A DNA stretch of 64,000 nucleotides from the NCBI GenBank assembly GCA_946699565.1, contig CAMPDW010000007.1, forward strand, positions 36,870 to 100,869, in the 5' to 3' direction. The notes beneath the pieces are model-generated. The model made no database searches. It was not told the origin of the DNA and saw nothing but the letters and a program-made list of their open reading frames with translations. Positions 16,439 through 26,184 of this stretch are shown piece by piece. Both the position numbers and the translations under genes were made by a program. The first letter of the stretch is position 1. Each line of letters begins with the position of its first letter. Source of the stretch: an uncultured Commensalibacter sp. (lineage in GTDB: Bacteria > Pseudomonadota > Alphaproteobacteria > Acetobacterales > Acetobacteraceae).

Positions 16439-16527
16439 CGGAGGGGATGGGATTCGAACCCACGGTACGGCTTACACCGTACAACGGTTTAGCAAACCGT
16501 CGCCTTCAGCCACTCGGCCACCCCTCC
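16439..16527 (-). tRNA. tRNA-Ser (anticodon GCU)
   Basis: An 89-nt minus-strand tRNA. The acceptor stem GGAGGGG (16527-16521) pairs with CCCCTCC, with G as discriminator base at 16439. The anticodon arm reads ACGGTTTGCTAAACCGT with GCT in the loop, giving the seryl tRNA for AGC/AGU codons. A long variable arm (GTACGGTGTAAGCCGTAC) marks it as a class II tRNA, and the T arm contains GGTTCGAATCC. CCA is not encoded. Confidence 0.97.
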
Positions 16528-16613
16528 GCAAGAAGAGCCTGCCTATAACACGACGTTTGCTTTTACCGTTTCTAAACATTTATTAAGTAACTGTCAATTT
16601 CCTTTTTTAATTT

Positions 16614-18068
16614 TTATACAGATAAATGCTTTTTTAAAAGTTCATTGACTATTACGGGGTTAGCTTTGCCCTTCATTTCCTTCATAACCTGTCCGATAAA
16701 GAAACCAAAAAGCTTATCTTTTCCTGATTTATACTGTTCAACTTTATCCGCATTAGCAAATAAAATATCTACAATAACCTTATCAATTACACCAGTATCC
16801 GTGACTTGTCGTAAACCTTTACGTTTCACAATATCCGCAGGCATATCACCTGTTTCAACCATATCCTCAAAAACTTCCTTTGCAATTTTACCATTGATGG
16901 TTTTATCACCAATTAAATCCAGCAAGGCACCAATAGCTTCAGCCTTTACAGGACTGTCATGAATTGACAGACCCTTTTTATTCAATACAGCAAAGAGTTC
17001 ACCTGTAACCCAGTTTGAGGCCAAACGTCCATCCCGTCCTTTTGCAACATTTTCAAAAAAATCGGCGATGTCTTTTTCAGCAACCAGAACATTAGCATCA
17101 TAACGGGACAATCCGTATTCATTTTGAAAACGATTACGTTTTGCATCCGGTAATTCAATCAACGTTGCATTAAGATGATCCACATGAGATTGTTCAACAA
17201 TTAAAGGTAACAAATCTGGATCTGGAAAATAGCGGTAGTCATGAGCATCTTCTTTGCTACGCATCGTACGAGTTTCCCCTTTAACAACATCGAATAAACG
17301 AGTTTCCTGATCTATCTCTCCTCCATTTTCATATATTTCCACATGTCTCTTAGCTTCAATTTCAATTGCCTGCATAACATATCGAATAGAGTTAATATTT
17401 TTCAATTCACAACGCGTACGATATTTCTCACCTGGCTTACGTACGGATACGTTCACATCTGCACGCATTGACCCTTCTTCCATATTACCATCACAAGTTC
17501 CCAAATAACGTACAATCGCACGAATTTTGCGTAAATAAGCACCTGCTTCTTCAGGCGAACGCATATCGGGTTCACTGACAATCTCCATCAAGGCTACACC
17601 GGAACGATTTAAATCAATACAGGTCTCTTTCGGAGCAAGATCATGTATGGATTTTCCTGCATCCTGTTCCAGGTGTAAACGAGTAATCCCAATTTTTTTT
17701 ACCGTACCATCATCTAATTCAATTTCGATTTCACCCTTACCAACAATAGGATGCGTAAATTGAGAAATCTGATATCCCTGTGGCAAATCAGCATAAAAAT
17801 AATTCTTGCGATCAAAGCGGCTTACCAAATTAATCTGGGCATTTAATCCAAATCCCGTACGAATAGCCTGATCAACACATTCACGATTAATTACTGGCAA
17901 CATTCCAGGAAAAGCAGCATCAACAAGACTAACCTGCGTATTGGGCTCACTACCAAAATGCGCAGAGGCACCTGAAAATAATTTGGCTTTACTGATAACC
18001 TGTGCATGAACTTCCAGACCAATAACAACTTCCCAGGATCCTGTTGATCCTACAATCACATAGTTCAT
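16614..18068 (-). CDS. gatB: Asp-tRNA(Asn)/Glu-tRNA(Gln) amidotransferase subunit B
   Basis: Subunit of GatCAB, which converts misacylated Glu-tRNA(Gln) and/or Asp-tRNA(Asn) to the correct aminoacyl-tRNA; GatB binds the tRNA and carries the kinase site. 484 residues, full length. [13 protein letters not shown] (about 12), [19 protein letters not shown] (about 97), [20 protein letters not shown] (about 155) and [20 protein letters not shown] (about 190) are hallmark segments. The C-terminal YqeY-like domain ends with [20 protein letters not shown]. The ATG overlaps the gatA stop by 4 nt. Its presence implies that the organism lacks GlnRS and/or AsnRS, as most alphaproteobacteria do. Confidence 0.97.
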   Translation of the reverse strand: MNYVIVGSTGSWEVVIGLEVHAQVISKAKLFSGASAHFGSEPNTQVSLVDAAFPGMLPVINRECVDQAIRTGFGLNAQINLVSRFDRKNYFYADLPQGYQISQFTHPIVGKGEIEIELDDGTVKKIGITRLHLEQDAGKSIHDLAPKETCIDLNRSGVALMEIVSEPDMRSPEEAGAYLRKIRAIVRYLGTCDGNMEEGSMRADVNVSVRKPGEKYRTRCELKNINSIRYVMQAIEIEAKRHVEIYENGGEIDQETRLFDVVKGETRTMRSKEDAHDYRYFPDPDLLPLIVEQSHVDHLNATLIELPDAKRNRFQNEYGLSRYDANVLVAEKDIADFFENVAKGRDGRLASNWVTGELFAVLNKKGLSIHDSPVKAEAIGALLDLIGDKTINGKIAKEVFEDMVETGDMPADIVKRKGLRQVTDTGVIDKVIVDILFANADKVEQYKSGKDKLFGFFIGQVMKEMKGKANPVIVNELLKKHLSV

Positions 18069-19546
18069 AAAGAAACTCCAGAATGAATGGCAGGTTTATA
18101 TGTAAAATTAGCAGCTTTTTCCATTGCTGACCCAACCGCAATCAAGGTTTCTTCATCAAACGGACGCCCCAATAGCTGTAACCCTAAAGGTAAACCTTGT
18201 TTATTTAATCCAGCAGGTAAAGCTAAACCTGGTACCCCAGCCATACTGGCGGGAACAGTGAATATATCATTTAAATACATTTGGACAGGATCATCCTGAT
18301 GTTCATCTTTTGCAAAAGCCGCCGATGGTGCTGTTGGGGTTAACAGAACGTCTACCTTTTCATAGGCATTCATAAAATCCTGATAAATAAGTTTGCGTAC
18401 CTTTTGTGCTCGCAGATAATAAGCATCGTAATAGCCCGAAGATAACACATAAGTACCCATCAGAATACGGCGTTTAACCTCAACACCAAAACCTTCTCCA
18501 CGTGTATTTGCATAAAGTTCATCAAGACTGTTACCACTGACACGATGACCATAGCGAACCCCGTCATAACGAGCCAGATTAGATGAGGCCTCAGCAGGGG
18601 CAATAATGTAATAGGTGGCCAAACCATATTTCGTATGAGGCAAAGAAATATCTACAATCTCACAACCTGCCTCTTTCAACCAGTCAATTCCTTGCTGCCA
18701 AATTGCCTCGATTTCAGATGACATACCAGAAGCACAATATTCTTTTGGAATACCAACACGTAGCCCTTTTAATGAACGGTTACAAGCTGCACGATACTCT
18801 GGAACCTCTCTATCCACACTTGTGCTATCTTTCGGGTCAAAACCGGCCATTGACTGCAACAGGATTGCACAATCTTCAACAGTTTTTGCCATAGGTCCAG
18901 CCTGATCAAGCGAACTAGCAAACGCAATAATCCCCCAACGACTACAACGTCCATAGGTTGGTTTAATCCCTGTAATACCACAATAAGCTGCTGGCTGACG
19001 AATAGAACCCCCTGTATCTGTTCCAGTAGCACCCAAAGCTATCCGTGCCGCCACAGCAGCCGCAGAACCACCAGATGAGCCACCAGGAACTAAAAATGCA
19101 TCATCACCTTTACGTTTCCAAGGGTTTTCAACAGCACCAAATACTGAATTAAGATTGCCAGATCCCATCGCAAATTCATCAAGATTGGTCTTACCTAAAA
19201 AAACAGCACCATCCTTTAATAAATTTGCAGTAACCGTACTTTCATAAGGCGGAATAAAATTTTCCAAAATACGACTGGCAGCAGTGGTTGGAATATCCTT
19301 TGTACAAAAAAGATCCTTAATTGCCAAAGGCACACCCGTCAGCATCGGAGCATCTCCAGAAGCCAACTTTTCATCTGCCGCCTTAGCCTGTCCAAGGGCG
19401 ACTTTTTCCGTTACAGTAATATAAGCATTTAACCGATTATTTAACAAATTAATCGCTTTTAAATGATCACGTGTTAATTCATCCGCACTAAATTCCTTTT
19501 GACGCAATCCCTCAATCGCGTTCGCAATCGTCATTTCTGTCAACAT
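18065..19546 (-). CDS. gatA: Asp-tRNA(Asn)/Glu-tRNA(Gln) amidotransferase subunit A (glutaminase)
   Basis: Amidase-signature subunit that releases ammonia from glutamine for transamidation. 493 residues. The Ser-cisSer-Lys triad is visible: Lys77 in [10 protein letters not shown], the cis-Ser in [15 protein letters not shown] (about 150-165), and the nucleophile in [17 protein letters not shown] (about 173-189). [20 protein letters not shown] follows, as expected. The start overlaps the gatC stop as TAATG and the end overlaps gatB by 4 nt, so all three genes are coupled. Confidence 0.98.
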   Translation of the reverse strand: MLTEMTIANAIEGLRQKEFSADELTRDHLKAINLLNNRLNAYITVTEKVALGQAKAADEKLASGDAPMLTGVPLAIKDLFCTKDIPTTAASRILENFIPPYESTVTANLLKDGAVFLGKTNLDEFAMGSGNLNSVFGAVENPWKRKGDDAFLVPGGSSGGSAAAVAARIALGATGTDTGGSIRQPAAYCGITGIKPTYGRCSRWGIIAFASSLDQAGPMAKTVEDCAILLQSMAGFDPKDSTSVDREVPEYRAACNRSLKGLRVGIPKEYCASGMSSEIEAIWQQGIDWLKEAGCEIVDISLPHTKYGLATYYIIAPAEASSNLARYDGVRYGHRVSGNSLDELYANTRGEGFGVEVKRRILMGTYVLSSGYYDAYYLRAQKVRKLIYQDFMNAYEKVDVLLTPTAPSAAFAKDEHQDDPVQMYLNDIFTVPASMAGVPGLALPAGLNKQGLPLGLQLLGRPFDEETLIAVGSAMEKAANFTYKPAIHSGVSL

Positions 19547-19854
19547 TATTCAACCACTTTCGGAACTGCATAAAAATCAGCAATACGTTCTGGAGCATTG
19601 GATAAAACGGCTTCACGGCAATTACCATCAGTGACTTTATCTTCTCGCATTCTTAATTTCGCATTTTCAGCCCCAACCATTGGTTCAACAGTTGAAACAT
19701 CTAATTCATTCAACTGTTCAACCCAATGGATTATTCCACCAAGATCCTGAGCATAGATTGCCAGTTCATTTTCCTTGACAGCAAGGGCGGATAATTTAGC
19801 AACACGCTGAACAATCTTTATGTCCAAGGCATCATCCTTTTGCTTATCAGTCAA
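19546..19854 (-). CDS. gatC: Asp-tRNA(Asn)/Glu-tRNA(Gln) amidotransferase subunit C
   Basis: Small subunit that wraps around the GatA-GatB interface. From a TTG start at 19854 it has 102 residues. It begins [11 protein letters not shown], then [17 protein letters not shown] (family VxxxAxLARL) and [19 protein letters not shown], and ends near YAVPKVVE as the family does (FxVPKVVE). I chose TTG 19854 because a strong GGGAGG Shine-Dalgarno lies about 7 nt ahead; the open frame also allows a TTG at 19875 but without a ribosome binding site. First gene of gatCAB. A rare initiation codon here may keep translation low. Confidence 0.9.
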   Translation of the reverse strand: MTDKQKDDALDIKIVQRVAKLSALAVKENELAIYAQDLGGIIHWVEQLNELDVSTVEPMVGAENAKLRMREDKVTDGNCREAVLSNAPERIADFYAVPKVVE

Positions 19855-20776
19855 TTCTTCCCTCCCAAATAACAATAATTTTAAAAATAAAAGTTAATTT
19901 TAATCTATATAACCTAAAAGATCAAAAAAAACCTATACATTAAAACCCTTTTCCTATTTAATTAAATTATGTTCAACAAATCACAATATGAAAAAAGCGC
20001 TTTAATAACTAAATTTTTATAAAACTAAATATAAATAACCTTAATTTTATTAATTTCAAAAACAGCATTTTACTATTATTAAATATTTATACATCTATAT
20101 ATAAAAATTTTTCATATTTTCAAGTTACATATGTAATACCTTAATTACCATAGTTTATTAATGTTACTTTTAAATAATAAATATATTAAATATTGTAGGA
20201 TTCTATTATTGTTTAATATAGAAATCATAGTAAATTACTAATAAAATTTAATTTATAGTAAAAAATAATTTGCAAAAGACAATTTTATATTTATAGTAAG
20301 ACAAGCATCTGGTGAATAGAATCTGGGTGCGGCTAAATAAGATGCGGCAACATCCTATTCAACCTAATCATCACAGAACTATGTTTGAAAGAACATTCTG
20401 CAATGACTGACGTAAATTTATATCATATACTTAGCATTAATGCTATTATGAAAAATCAAATTTATTCAGATACCATCTCTAAATATGGCAGTTTTCTGCG
20501 TATTTGTTGGACAGAATTGTTTATTCGCTAGATGCAATTAATTCACTTCTAAATTATTTTAAAGAAGAAGAAATTATTGTATTACAGTCATTTATTTTTA
20601 TAATTATTACATAAACTAGTAAATCTTAGTTCTATCACAATTAAGCTTCAAATTACAATTACATCATTTATAGTTATCATTAATAAATAATTAACTAAAG
20701 TGAAAATATAGTGATATATATATGCTTTTATTAGTTGTAATTTTATAAAAATATTAATAAAATGTTATTTTATTTT
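19855..20776. other. Long intergenic stretch with a GC-richer island
   Basis: Mostly AT-rich spacer upstream of gatC. Around 20300-20430 base composition becomes visibly richer in G+C and contains nested inverted repeats: GGTGAATAG (20311-20319) with CTATTCAACC (20355-20364), and inside GATG (20341-20344) with CATC (20351-20354). This may be a structured RNA or the last trace of a dead gene; neither reading could be confirmed. Confidence 0.35.
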
Positions 20777-20829
20777 CCCAGGCATTTTTTTAATTAATCT
20801 ATATAGACATTTTGGCCTGGGTTCTTTTT
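20777..20829 (+). terminator. Stem-loop with T run, orphan
   Basis: CCCAGGC (20777-20783) pairs with GCCTGGG (20815-20821) around a 31-nt AT loop and is followed by TTCTTTTT. It resembles a terminator for a plus-strand transcript, although no plus-strand gene lies upstream within 4 kb except decayed ones, so it may end a small RNA. Confidence 0.45.
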
Positions 20830-20937
20830 CATCTAAAAAATCTATTTTAGTTTATCAAAACTTACAAGTAACAATTTTCTTATAAAAAATTCATTTTAAT
20901 TTATTATACTTATTTCATTTAAACATTAATTTTAACC

Positions 20938-21250
20938 CCTTGATACATATCAAATAACTTTCATACCAATTAAACAAATGATTATTCCAAGAATATCCCA
21001 ACAATCTAGTTGCGTACCTTTAACAAGCCATAACCATAATAAAGAAGATAAAATATGAATTCTACCATAGTAGCATTAGGCATGACCCGCTAAATCAGCA
21101 TCTATTTTCGTTAAAATCCATGCAAAAAAAATCAAACTAAATATTTCCAAATTACTCAATATGAAGATTTACCCAGTTTTATCCATGACCAAAAAAAGCA
21201 TCTTGCGATTTCTACCAATGTTGTAAAAAATAAAAAAGTAAAGAAAACAT
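20938..21250 (-). pseudogene. YnfA/UPF0060-family small membrane protein, dead
   Basis: On the minus strand, FFTTLVEIARCFFWSWIKLG (about 21215-21155; family ALAEIxGCFLPWLWLK) is followed after frameshifts by AWILTKIDADLAGHA, the AAYGG-region counterpart CYYGRIHI, and LLWLWLVKGTQLDCWDILGI then IICLIGMKVI (about 21030-20945; family LLWLWLVDGxxPTRWDxxGAxxxLxGMxII). This is the complete four-helix YnfA layout in order but with at least three stops or shifts. The function of intact YnfA is poorly defined (small multidrug-resistance-like fold). Confidence 0.75.
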
Positions 21251-21264
21251 TAATATTTTTATCC

Positions 21265-21771
21265 CTAATTCTTAAAGATATTTTTTTCCATATAGACAGC
21301 ATCTTTACCGTAGGTCCATAATTTAAGTTTCAAATAATCCGAAGGCTTAATAGACCTAAATCCTTGCTTTTTCCAAAAATCAACCGAATTTTGAATAGAA
21401 ACCAAAGATATAGCATTATAAAATTTTTCATGAACAATATTCATAAATTGATCAAGTAATAATTTCGCTATTCCTTTACCTCTTGCATCAGGATGAATGG
21501 CCAGATCATGTAAATATAAACAATTTGCGGTTTTATCTAAAGACTGTGTTTGATCATTCAATGTTGGTGGCTCACCCAGTAAAGCAGGAATAGCAAGCAA
21601 ATATCCAAGGATTTCTCTATTATTATTCGCTACAAAACAGGTATCTGGACTTGTCATAATTTTTGAAGCCATAGAAACTTCGTTTTCAGGTTCAATAGCA
21701 TAATAACATAATGCTTGAATAGTAAGAATACTCTCCATATCATTTAATAAAGCCCTACGTATTTTTACCAT
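21265..21771 (-). CDS. GNAT-family N-acetyltransferase
   Basis: A 168-residue acetyltransferase of the GNAT fold. VKIRRALLNDMESILTIQAL is the first strand-helix. YLHDLAIHPDARGKGIAKLL (about 88-107) holds the acetyl-CoA pyrophosphate loop R-G-x-G-I/A, followed by LLDQFMNIVHEKF and SLVSIQNSVDFWKKQGFR, the typical last strand-helix pair. The substrate is unknown; the HDLAIHPDARGKG form is common among enzymes acting on small molecules or protein N-termini. It is transcribed alone, between dead ynfA and the flavoprotein gene on the same strand, with a 158-nt upstream gap. Confidence 0.88.
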   Translation of the reverse strand: MVKIRRALLNDMESILTIQALCYYAIEPENEVSMASKIMTSPDTCFVANNNREILGYLLAIPALLGEPPTLNDQTQSLDKTANCLYLHDLAIHPDARGKGIAKLLLDQFMNIVHEKFYNAISLVSIQNSVDFWKKQGFRSIKPSDYLKLKLWTYGKDAVYMEKNIFKN

Positions 21772-21929
21772 TTTTTCACCTTATCTTATACCAAAATATT
21801 CTACTATTTCTTATCCATTATGAAGAATAATTAATATAAAAAATTTCCAAATGTTCGATAATAATTCAACTATAATTTTATCTATTTTATTATCTTTTTT
21901 GAACATGGACTTAAATTCAATATTCATTA

Positions 21930-23555
21930 TTATCGTTGACTGATTTTTATTTGCCGTGCAACTTTTTCAGCTATTTTAATACCGTCAATAGCGGCTGACA
22001 TGATTCCCCCAGCGTATCCAGCACCCTCACCAGCAGGATATAATCCAGATGTATTTACACTTTGCCCATTATCCAATCTTGGAATTCTAATTGGAGAAGA
22101 AGTACGTGTTTCAACCCCTATCATCACTGCATCTGCAAAATTAAATCCTGTTAATTTACGATTGAATGCAGGTATAGCTTCCTGAATCCCTTTTACAACA
22201 AATGAAGGTAATATCTCGATAAGGTTACTAGATTTAACCCCAGGTTTATAGGATGGGATAACTGATCCCATTACTTGAGTTGTTTTTCCAAGGATAAAAT
22301 CCTCTACCCGTTGAACAGGTGCTTTATAATTTCCACCCCCCAATTGAAAAGCTTTCCGCTCAAGTTCCCTCTGAAAAGCAATACCAGCCAAAGGATGACC
22401 TGCATAATCTCGTTCTGGCTGAACACCAACTACAATTGCAGCATTTGCATTTCGTTCAGCCCGAGAATATTGGCTCATTCCATTTGTTACGACCCCTCCT
22501 TCTTCCGAAGCTGCAGCAATCACAATGCCGCCTGGACACATACAAAAAGAATATACTCCACGTTTATCATAATCATGATGAATTAATTTATAATCGGCCG
22601 CTCCCAGCGATGGATGTCCTGCTTGTGAACCAAAACGTGCCTTATCAATCAAAAATTGAGGATGTTCAATTCTAACTCCTATGGAAAAAGGTTTAGCATG
22701 AATTTTCACCCCATCTTCATAAAGGATTTGCATCATATCTCTTGCACTATGCCCCGTTGCAAGAATAATATGATTTGCTGCTATTTCTTGTCCATTTGTT
22801 AATCTCACCCCGACAACATGACGATTTTTATCCATCAAAATCTTTTGTACCTGGGCATTAAATTGATATTGACCACCATAAGATTCAATTTCACCTCTAA
22901 TTTTTTCAACCATACTGACTAATCGAAACGTGCCAATATGAGGTTTTGAAAGATAAAGAATTTCATCTGGAGCCCCAGCCTTTACAAATTCAGTTAAAAC
23001 TTTATACCTATAATGATGCGGATCACTGATTTGGGTATGAAGTTTACCATCAGAAAAAGTTCCTGCACCACCTTCACCATATTGAACATTACTTTGTGCA
23101 TTAAATTTTGATTGACGCCAAAATGCAAATGTATCAACTGTTCGTTCCTTTACAGGTTTACCACGTTCTAAAATTAAAGGACGCAATCCCATTTGCGATA
23201 ATAATAATCCTGCCATAAAACCACAGGGACCAGCACCAATAATAATAGGCGAAATATAACCTTCTTGATTAGCAATTTTCTCACCTTCTTGATAAGATAC
23301 AACAAATTGATACTGAACTTCTGGGGCTTTTTGTACGGTTCGATCCAATTGATGATCTTTTAAAAAAACAGTTTCATCTTTAACCACGCAATCTATAGTA
23401 TAGACAAACTGAATATATCCACGACGACGTGCATCATAACCTCGTCTTACAATATGATATTCTATTGGTGCTTGTTGAAGACGATTTTGTAAAATATGTT
23501 TTAAATCTGTTTCATCATGATCTAAAGGCAATTTTACTTCTGTGATTCTGATCAT
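21930..23555 (-). CDS. NAD(P)/FAD-dependent oxidoreductase (COG2509-type)
   Basis: A 541-residue flavoprotein. Residues 1-90 form a small N-terminal alpha/beta domain. ISPIIIGAGPCGFMAGLLLS (about 102) is the FAD GxGxxG fold, followed by LGLRPLILERG-like GLRPLILERGKPVKERTVDT. GEGGAGTFSDGKLHTQISDP (about 160) and the late block SGLYPAGEGAGYAGGIMSAA (about 507) are signatures of this uncharacterised dehydrogenase family found across alphaproteobacteria. It probably acts on an unknown small substrate. The ATG is followed immediately by IRITEVKLPL; no extension is plausible. Single gene. Confidence 0.88.
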   Translation of the reverse strand: MIRITEVKLPLDHDETDLKHILQNRLQQAPIEYHIVRRGYDARRRGYIQFVYTIDCVVKDETVFLKDHQLDRTVQKAPEVQYQFVVSYQEGEKIANQEGYISPIIIGAGPCGFMAGLLLSQMGLRPLILERGKPVKERTVDTFAFWRQSKFNAQSNVQYGEGGAGTFSDGKLHTQISDPHHYRYKVLTEFVKAGAPDEILYLSKPHIGTFRLVSMVEKIRGEIESYGGQYQFNAQVQKILMDKNRHVVGVRLTNGQEIAANHIILATGHSARDMMQILYEDGVKIHAKPFSIGVRIEHPQFLIDKARFGSQAGHPSLGAADYKLIHHDYDKRGVYSFCMCPGGIVIAAASEEGGVVTNGMSQYSRAERNANAAIVVGVQPERDYAGHPLAGIAFQRELERKAFQLGGGNYKAPVQRVEDFILGKTTQVMGSVIPSYKPGVKSSNLIEILPSFVVKGIQEAIPAFNRKLTGFNFADAVMIGVETRTSSPIRIPRLDNGQSVNTSGLYPAGEGAGYAGGIMSAAIDGIKIAEKVARQIKISQR

Positions 23556-24154
23556 TTTTATAACTTAATCTCTCGAACCTAATTTGTATATAATATGAAC
23601 AATAACGCTTTTAAAATTTAAGATTACGATTTTTAATGACATATATATTTTTTAAACGAAAATAAAAGACTTTAATTTTTTATAATTAAAAATAACAATA
23701 GTTTGTAAAAAAAGAGAGAAAGTTATTCACTAAATTATAAAAATAATAAAAAACTAATTCATTTCACGAAAAAATTAAAATCTAAATTGTAATAATTATT
23801 TATTCCTTAACATATAAATTAAAAAAAGACTGGAAATAAAAATTTCCAGTCTCAATAAATTGATCTTTTAAAAAAAATTATTATAATATTCCACTAAAAA
23901 TTATAATTTTTAAAAAAGATATCAAGAGATTTAATCAATAAAAATAAATTAAGATGAATTTTAATAAAAACAAGTAACATTTTCTTTAATATATATATTG
24001 CTGTATAATTTTAAAACCTTATAAATTAAACTTTAAATATTTATTTATGCAGAAAAATTGAAAAAATTAAATTAAATAATTTATTTAAATAACTTAAAAT
24101 AAAATTCTCTGATATAATTCTTCATTCATTTAAACAATTAGTAAGGAATCTATT
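23556..24154. other. Divergent intergenic region with an orphan terminator
   Basis: A 599-nt AT-rich spacer between the flavoprotein gene (minus) and the first CDF gene (plus). Apart from the strong minus-strand terminator at 23827-23852 I see no ORF. A terminator here implies a transcript starting somewhere in 23853-24150 on the minus strand. Confidence 0.5.
23821..23852 (-). terminator. Strong rho-independent terminator, no gene upstream
   Basis: A perfect 11-bp stem (AGACTGGAAAT at 23827-23837 with ATTTCCAGTCT at 23842-23852) and a 4-nt loop. Read on the minus strand it is followed by seven T (23827-23821). The nearest gene that could use it on that strand would have to lie in 23853-24150, where no ORF exists. 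Confidence 0.7.
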
Positions 24155-25135
24155 TTGCACATATCGGATCATTCAACACATAACCCGAGTGTATGCAATC
24201 ATGATCATAACCATGATCATTCTCATCATCATGATCATAATCACCACCACCATGTTCCCCAATCTTTTGGCAAGGCTTTTGCTATTGGAATAAGCCTTAA
24301 TATTATTTATATCATTGCTGAAACTATTTGGGGTATTCTTGCAAATTCTCTGGCATTAATCGCAGACGCTGGACATAATCTTTCCGATGTTTTTGCACTC
24401 GCAAGCACATGGGGGGCGTCTTATCTTAGTCAAAAAAAACCTTCTTTAAATTTTACTTATGGTTATCGTCGCACTTCTATTCTGGCCTCTCTAGGAAATG
24501 CGATTTTATTGTTAATCGTCATCGGAGGGATCATTTGGGAATCTATAGAACGTTTTTATCGTCCCGCCCCTGTCGCTGGCAAAACCGTTATTTTTGTAGC
24601 CTTACTAGGTGTTATTATTAATGGTATTACGGCATTAATGTTCCAATCGGGTCAAAAAGAAGACCTTAATATTAAAGGTGCTTTTTTACATATGGCCTAT
24701 GATGCCTTATTATCGTTAAGTGTTGCAACAACAGGTATCATTATTCTTTTCACACATTGGAATATTCTCGACCCAATCATCAGTCTCATTGTTGCCATCA
24801 TTATAGTTTGGGGAACATGGTCCTTATTAAAAGATTCAATTACATTAGCAATTGACGGAGTACCAAGTAATATCAATGCAAAAGCAGTTGAAACCTACTT
24901 GCGTTCTCTTCCCAATATTATCGATTTACATGACTTACATATATGGGCAATGAGTACAACTGAAACAGCTTTAACAGTTCATTTGGTTAGTAATGGTATC
25001 CAACATTCAGATCAATTCCTTAACACCATTGCACAACAGTTAAAACAACGGTTCCATATTGGTCATTCTACATTCCAAATAGAACAAAAAAATACAGCAG
25101 ATTTTTGCAATCTAGCTAATAATGAATCTGTTTAA
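24155..25135 (+). CDS. Cation diffusion facilitator, ZitB/CzcD-type zinc exporter
   Basis: Inner-membrane zinc/proton antiporter. 326 residues with a His-rich cytoplasmic N-terminus (residues 16-33 are almost all His, Asp and Asn), then six membrane helices and a C-terminal CDF domain. The zinc-site motifs are HxxxD in helix 2 (ADAGHNLSDVF, His74/Asp78) and HxxxD in helix 5 (HMAYDALLS, about 178-182). The start is TTG with TAAGGA 7 nt upstream; no ATG precedes it in a better position. A second CDF gene follows 155 nt later. Likely zinc efflux together with the CobW/WD40 genes nearby, though regulation is not visible. Confidence 0.93.
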   Translation: MHISDHSTHNPSVCNHDHNHDHSHHHDHNHHHHVPQSFGKAFAIGISLNIIYIIAETIWGILANSLALIADAGHNLSDVFALASTWGASYLSQKKPSLNFTYGYRRTSILASLGNAILLLIVIGGIIWESIERFYRPAPVAGKTVIFVALLGVIINGITALMFQSGQKEDLNIKGAFLHMAYDALLSLSVATTGIIILFTHWNILDPIISLIVAIIIVWGTWSLLKDSITLAIDGVPSNINAKAVETYLRSLPNIIDLHDLHIWAMSTTETALTVHLVSNGIQHSDQFLNTIAQQLKQRFHIGHSTFQIEQKNTADFCNLANNESV

Positions 25136-25290
25136 ACTCATTCTATAGGTTAATAAAATACATGAAGTATTATAAAATCATAAAACATTTCAAGATAATA
25201 ATTTTCTTTTGCTAAGCTTTATGTAATAATTAAACAAATAAACCTTTACTTAAAATCAACGATCCAAGTTTCCGTTACATACCTTAATTT

Positions 25291-26163
25291 ATGATTTTAA
25301 AAATAATTCAAAATAAAAAAATCCTCTTTAGCCTTGGCAGTTTTTTTATTAGTATTTTTGTCTTTTACCTAAAATATCTAGCATGGAAAACGACCTTAAG
25401 TATTGCTTTCTATTCTGATATGTTAGAAACAACAATTAATATTTTTGCAGCACTTTTTGAATTAATTGTCTTAGTTATTGCTTCTCAACCCCCTGATAAA
25501 AACCATACCTACGGCCATTACAAAGCAGAATATATATCTGCAGCAGCAGAAGGGTTATTAGTATTAATTACATCTACACTCATTTTATATGAAGCATGGC
25601 AAGGATGGAAAAATCCACATTTTCCAATAGCCCCTTTAACTGGAATAATTTTAAATGGAATAGCTGGATTAGTGAATCTTTTTTGGGCCATTATTCTTAT
25701 AAATATTGGTAAAAAATATTGCTCTCCCGTCCTTATCGCAGGCGGTCAACATGTTTTATCCGATGTTTGGACAACCCTTGCTCTAATATTCGGATTTATA
25801 TTAATCCCGACACTACATTGGGTTACACTTGATGTAATTATGAGCTTCTTAATTGCCTTAAATATTTTACGGATAGGGTTTCAAATTATAAAAAATTCAA
25901 TTAATGGCTTAATGGATAGAGCCCCTGATGCCAAAACGATTTCCTATATCTATGAAATTATTCAACAAAATGCACCTGAGGCAAAAGAATTTCATATGGT
26001 TCGCTTTCGTCAGGTTGGTAATTTAATCTTCATCGATTTTCATTTAGTCGTTTCAGGAGATATGAAAGTCTATGACGCTCATAAAATATGTGATCGTATT
26101 GAACATGCTTTACATAAAGTTCTTGGAAATGTATCCATCAATATTCATGTTGAACCTGAATAA
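25291..26163 (+). CDS. Cation diffusion facilitator family transporter (second copy)
   Basis: 290 residues, six predicted membrane helices. The helix-2 metal site reads SDMLETTINIF (the SDxLE..N form of one CDF subgroup rather than HxxxD), followed by HTYGHYKAEYISAAAEGLL with the family's GHxKAE motif; helix 5 has HVLSDVWTT (HxxxD). No His-rich terminus. The C-terminal domain ends NVSINIHVEPE. These features suggest a different metal preference (iron, manganese or zinc) from the upstream ZitB-type protein. No convincing Shine-Dalgarno lies before the ATG. Convergent with the WD40 gene. Confidence 0.88.
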   Translation: MILKIIQNKKILFSLGSFFISIFVFYLKYLAWKTTLSIAFYSDMLETTINIFAALFELIVLVIASQPPDKNHTYGHYKAEYISAAAEGLLVLITSTLILYEAWQGWKNPHFPIAPLTGIILNGIAGLVNLFWAIILINIGKKYCSPVLIAGGQHVLSDVWTTLALIFGFILIPTLHWVTLDVIMSFLIALNILRIGFQIIKNSINGLMDRAPDAKTISYIYEIIQQNAPEAKEFHMVRFRQVGNLIFIDFHLVVSGDMKVYDAHKICDRIEHALHKVLGNVSINIHVEPE

Positions 26164-26184
26164 TTACAAAGTCTTTAATCATAT

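Noticed and set aside
24190-24255. Repeat-like CATGATCAT region
   Set aside because: Encodes the His-rich N-terminus of the CDF protein; not a separate element.
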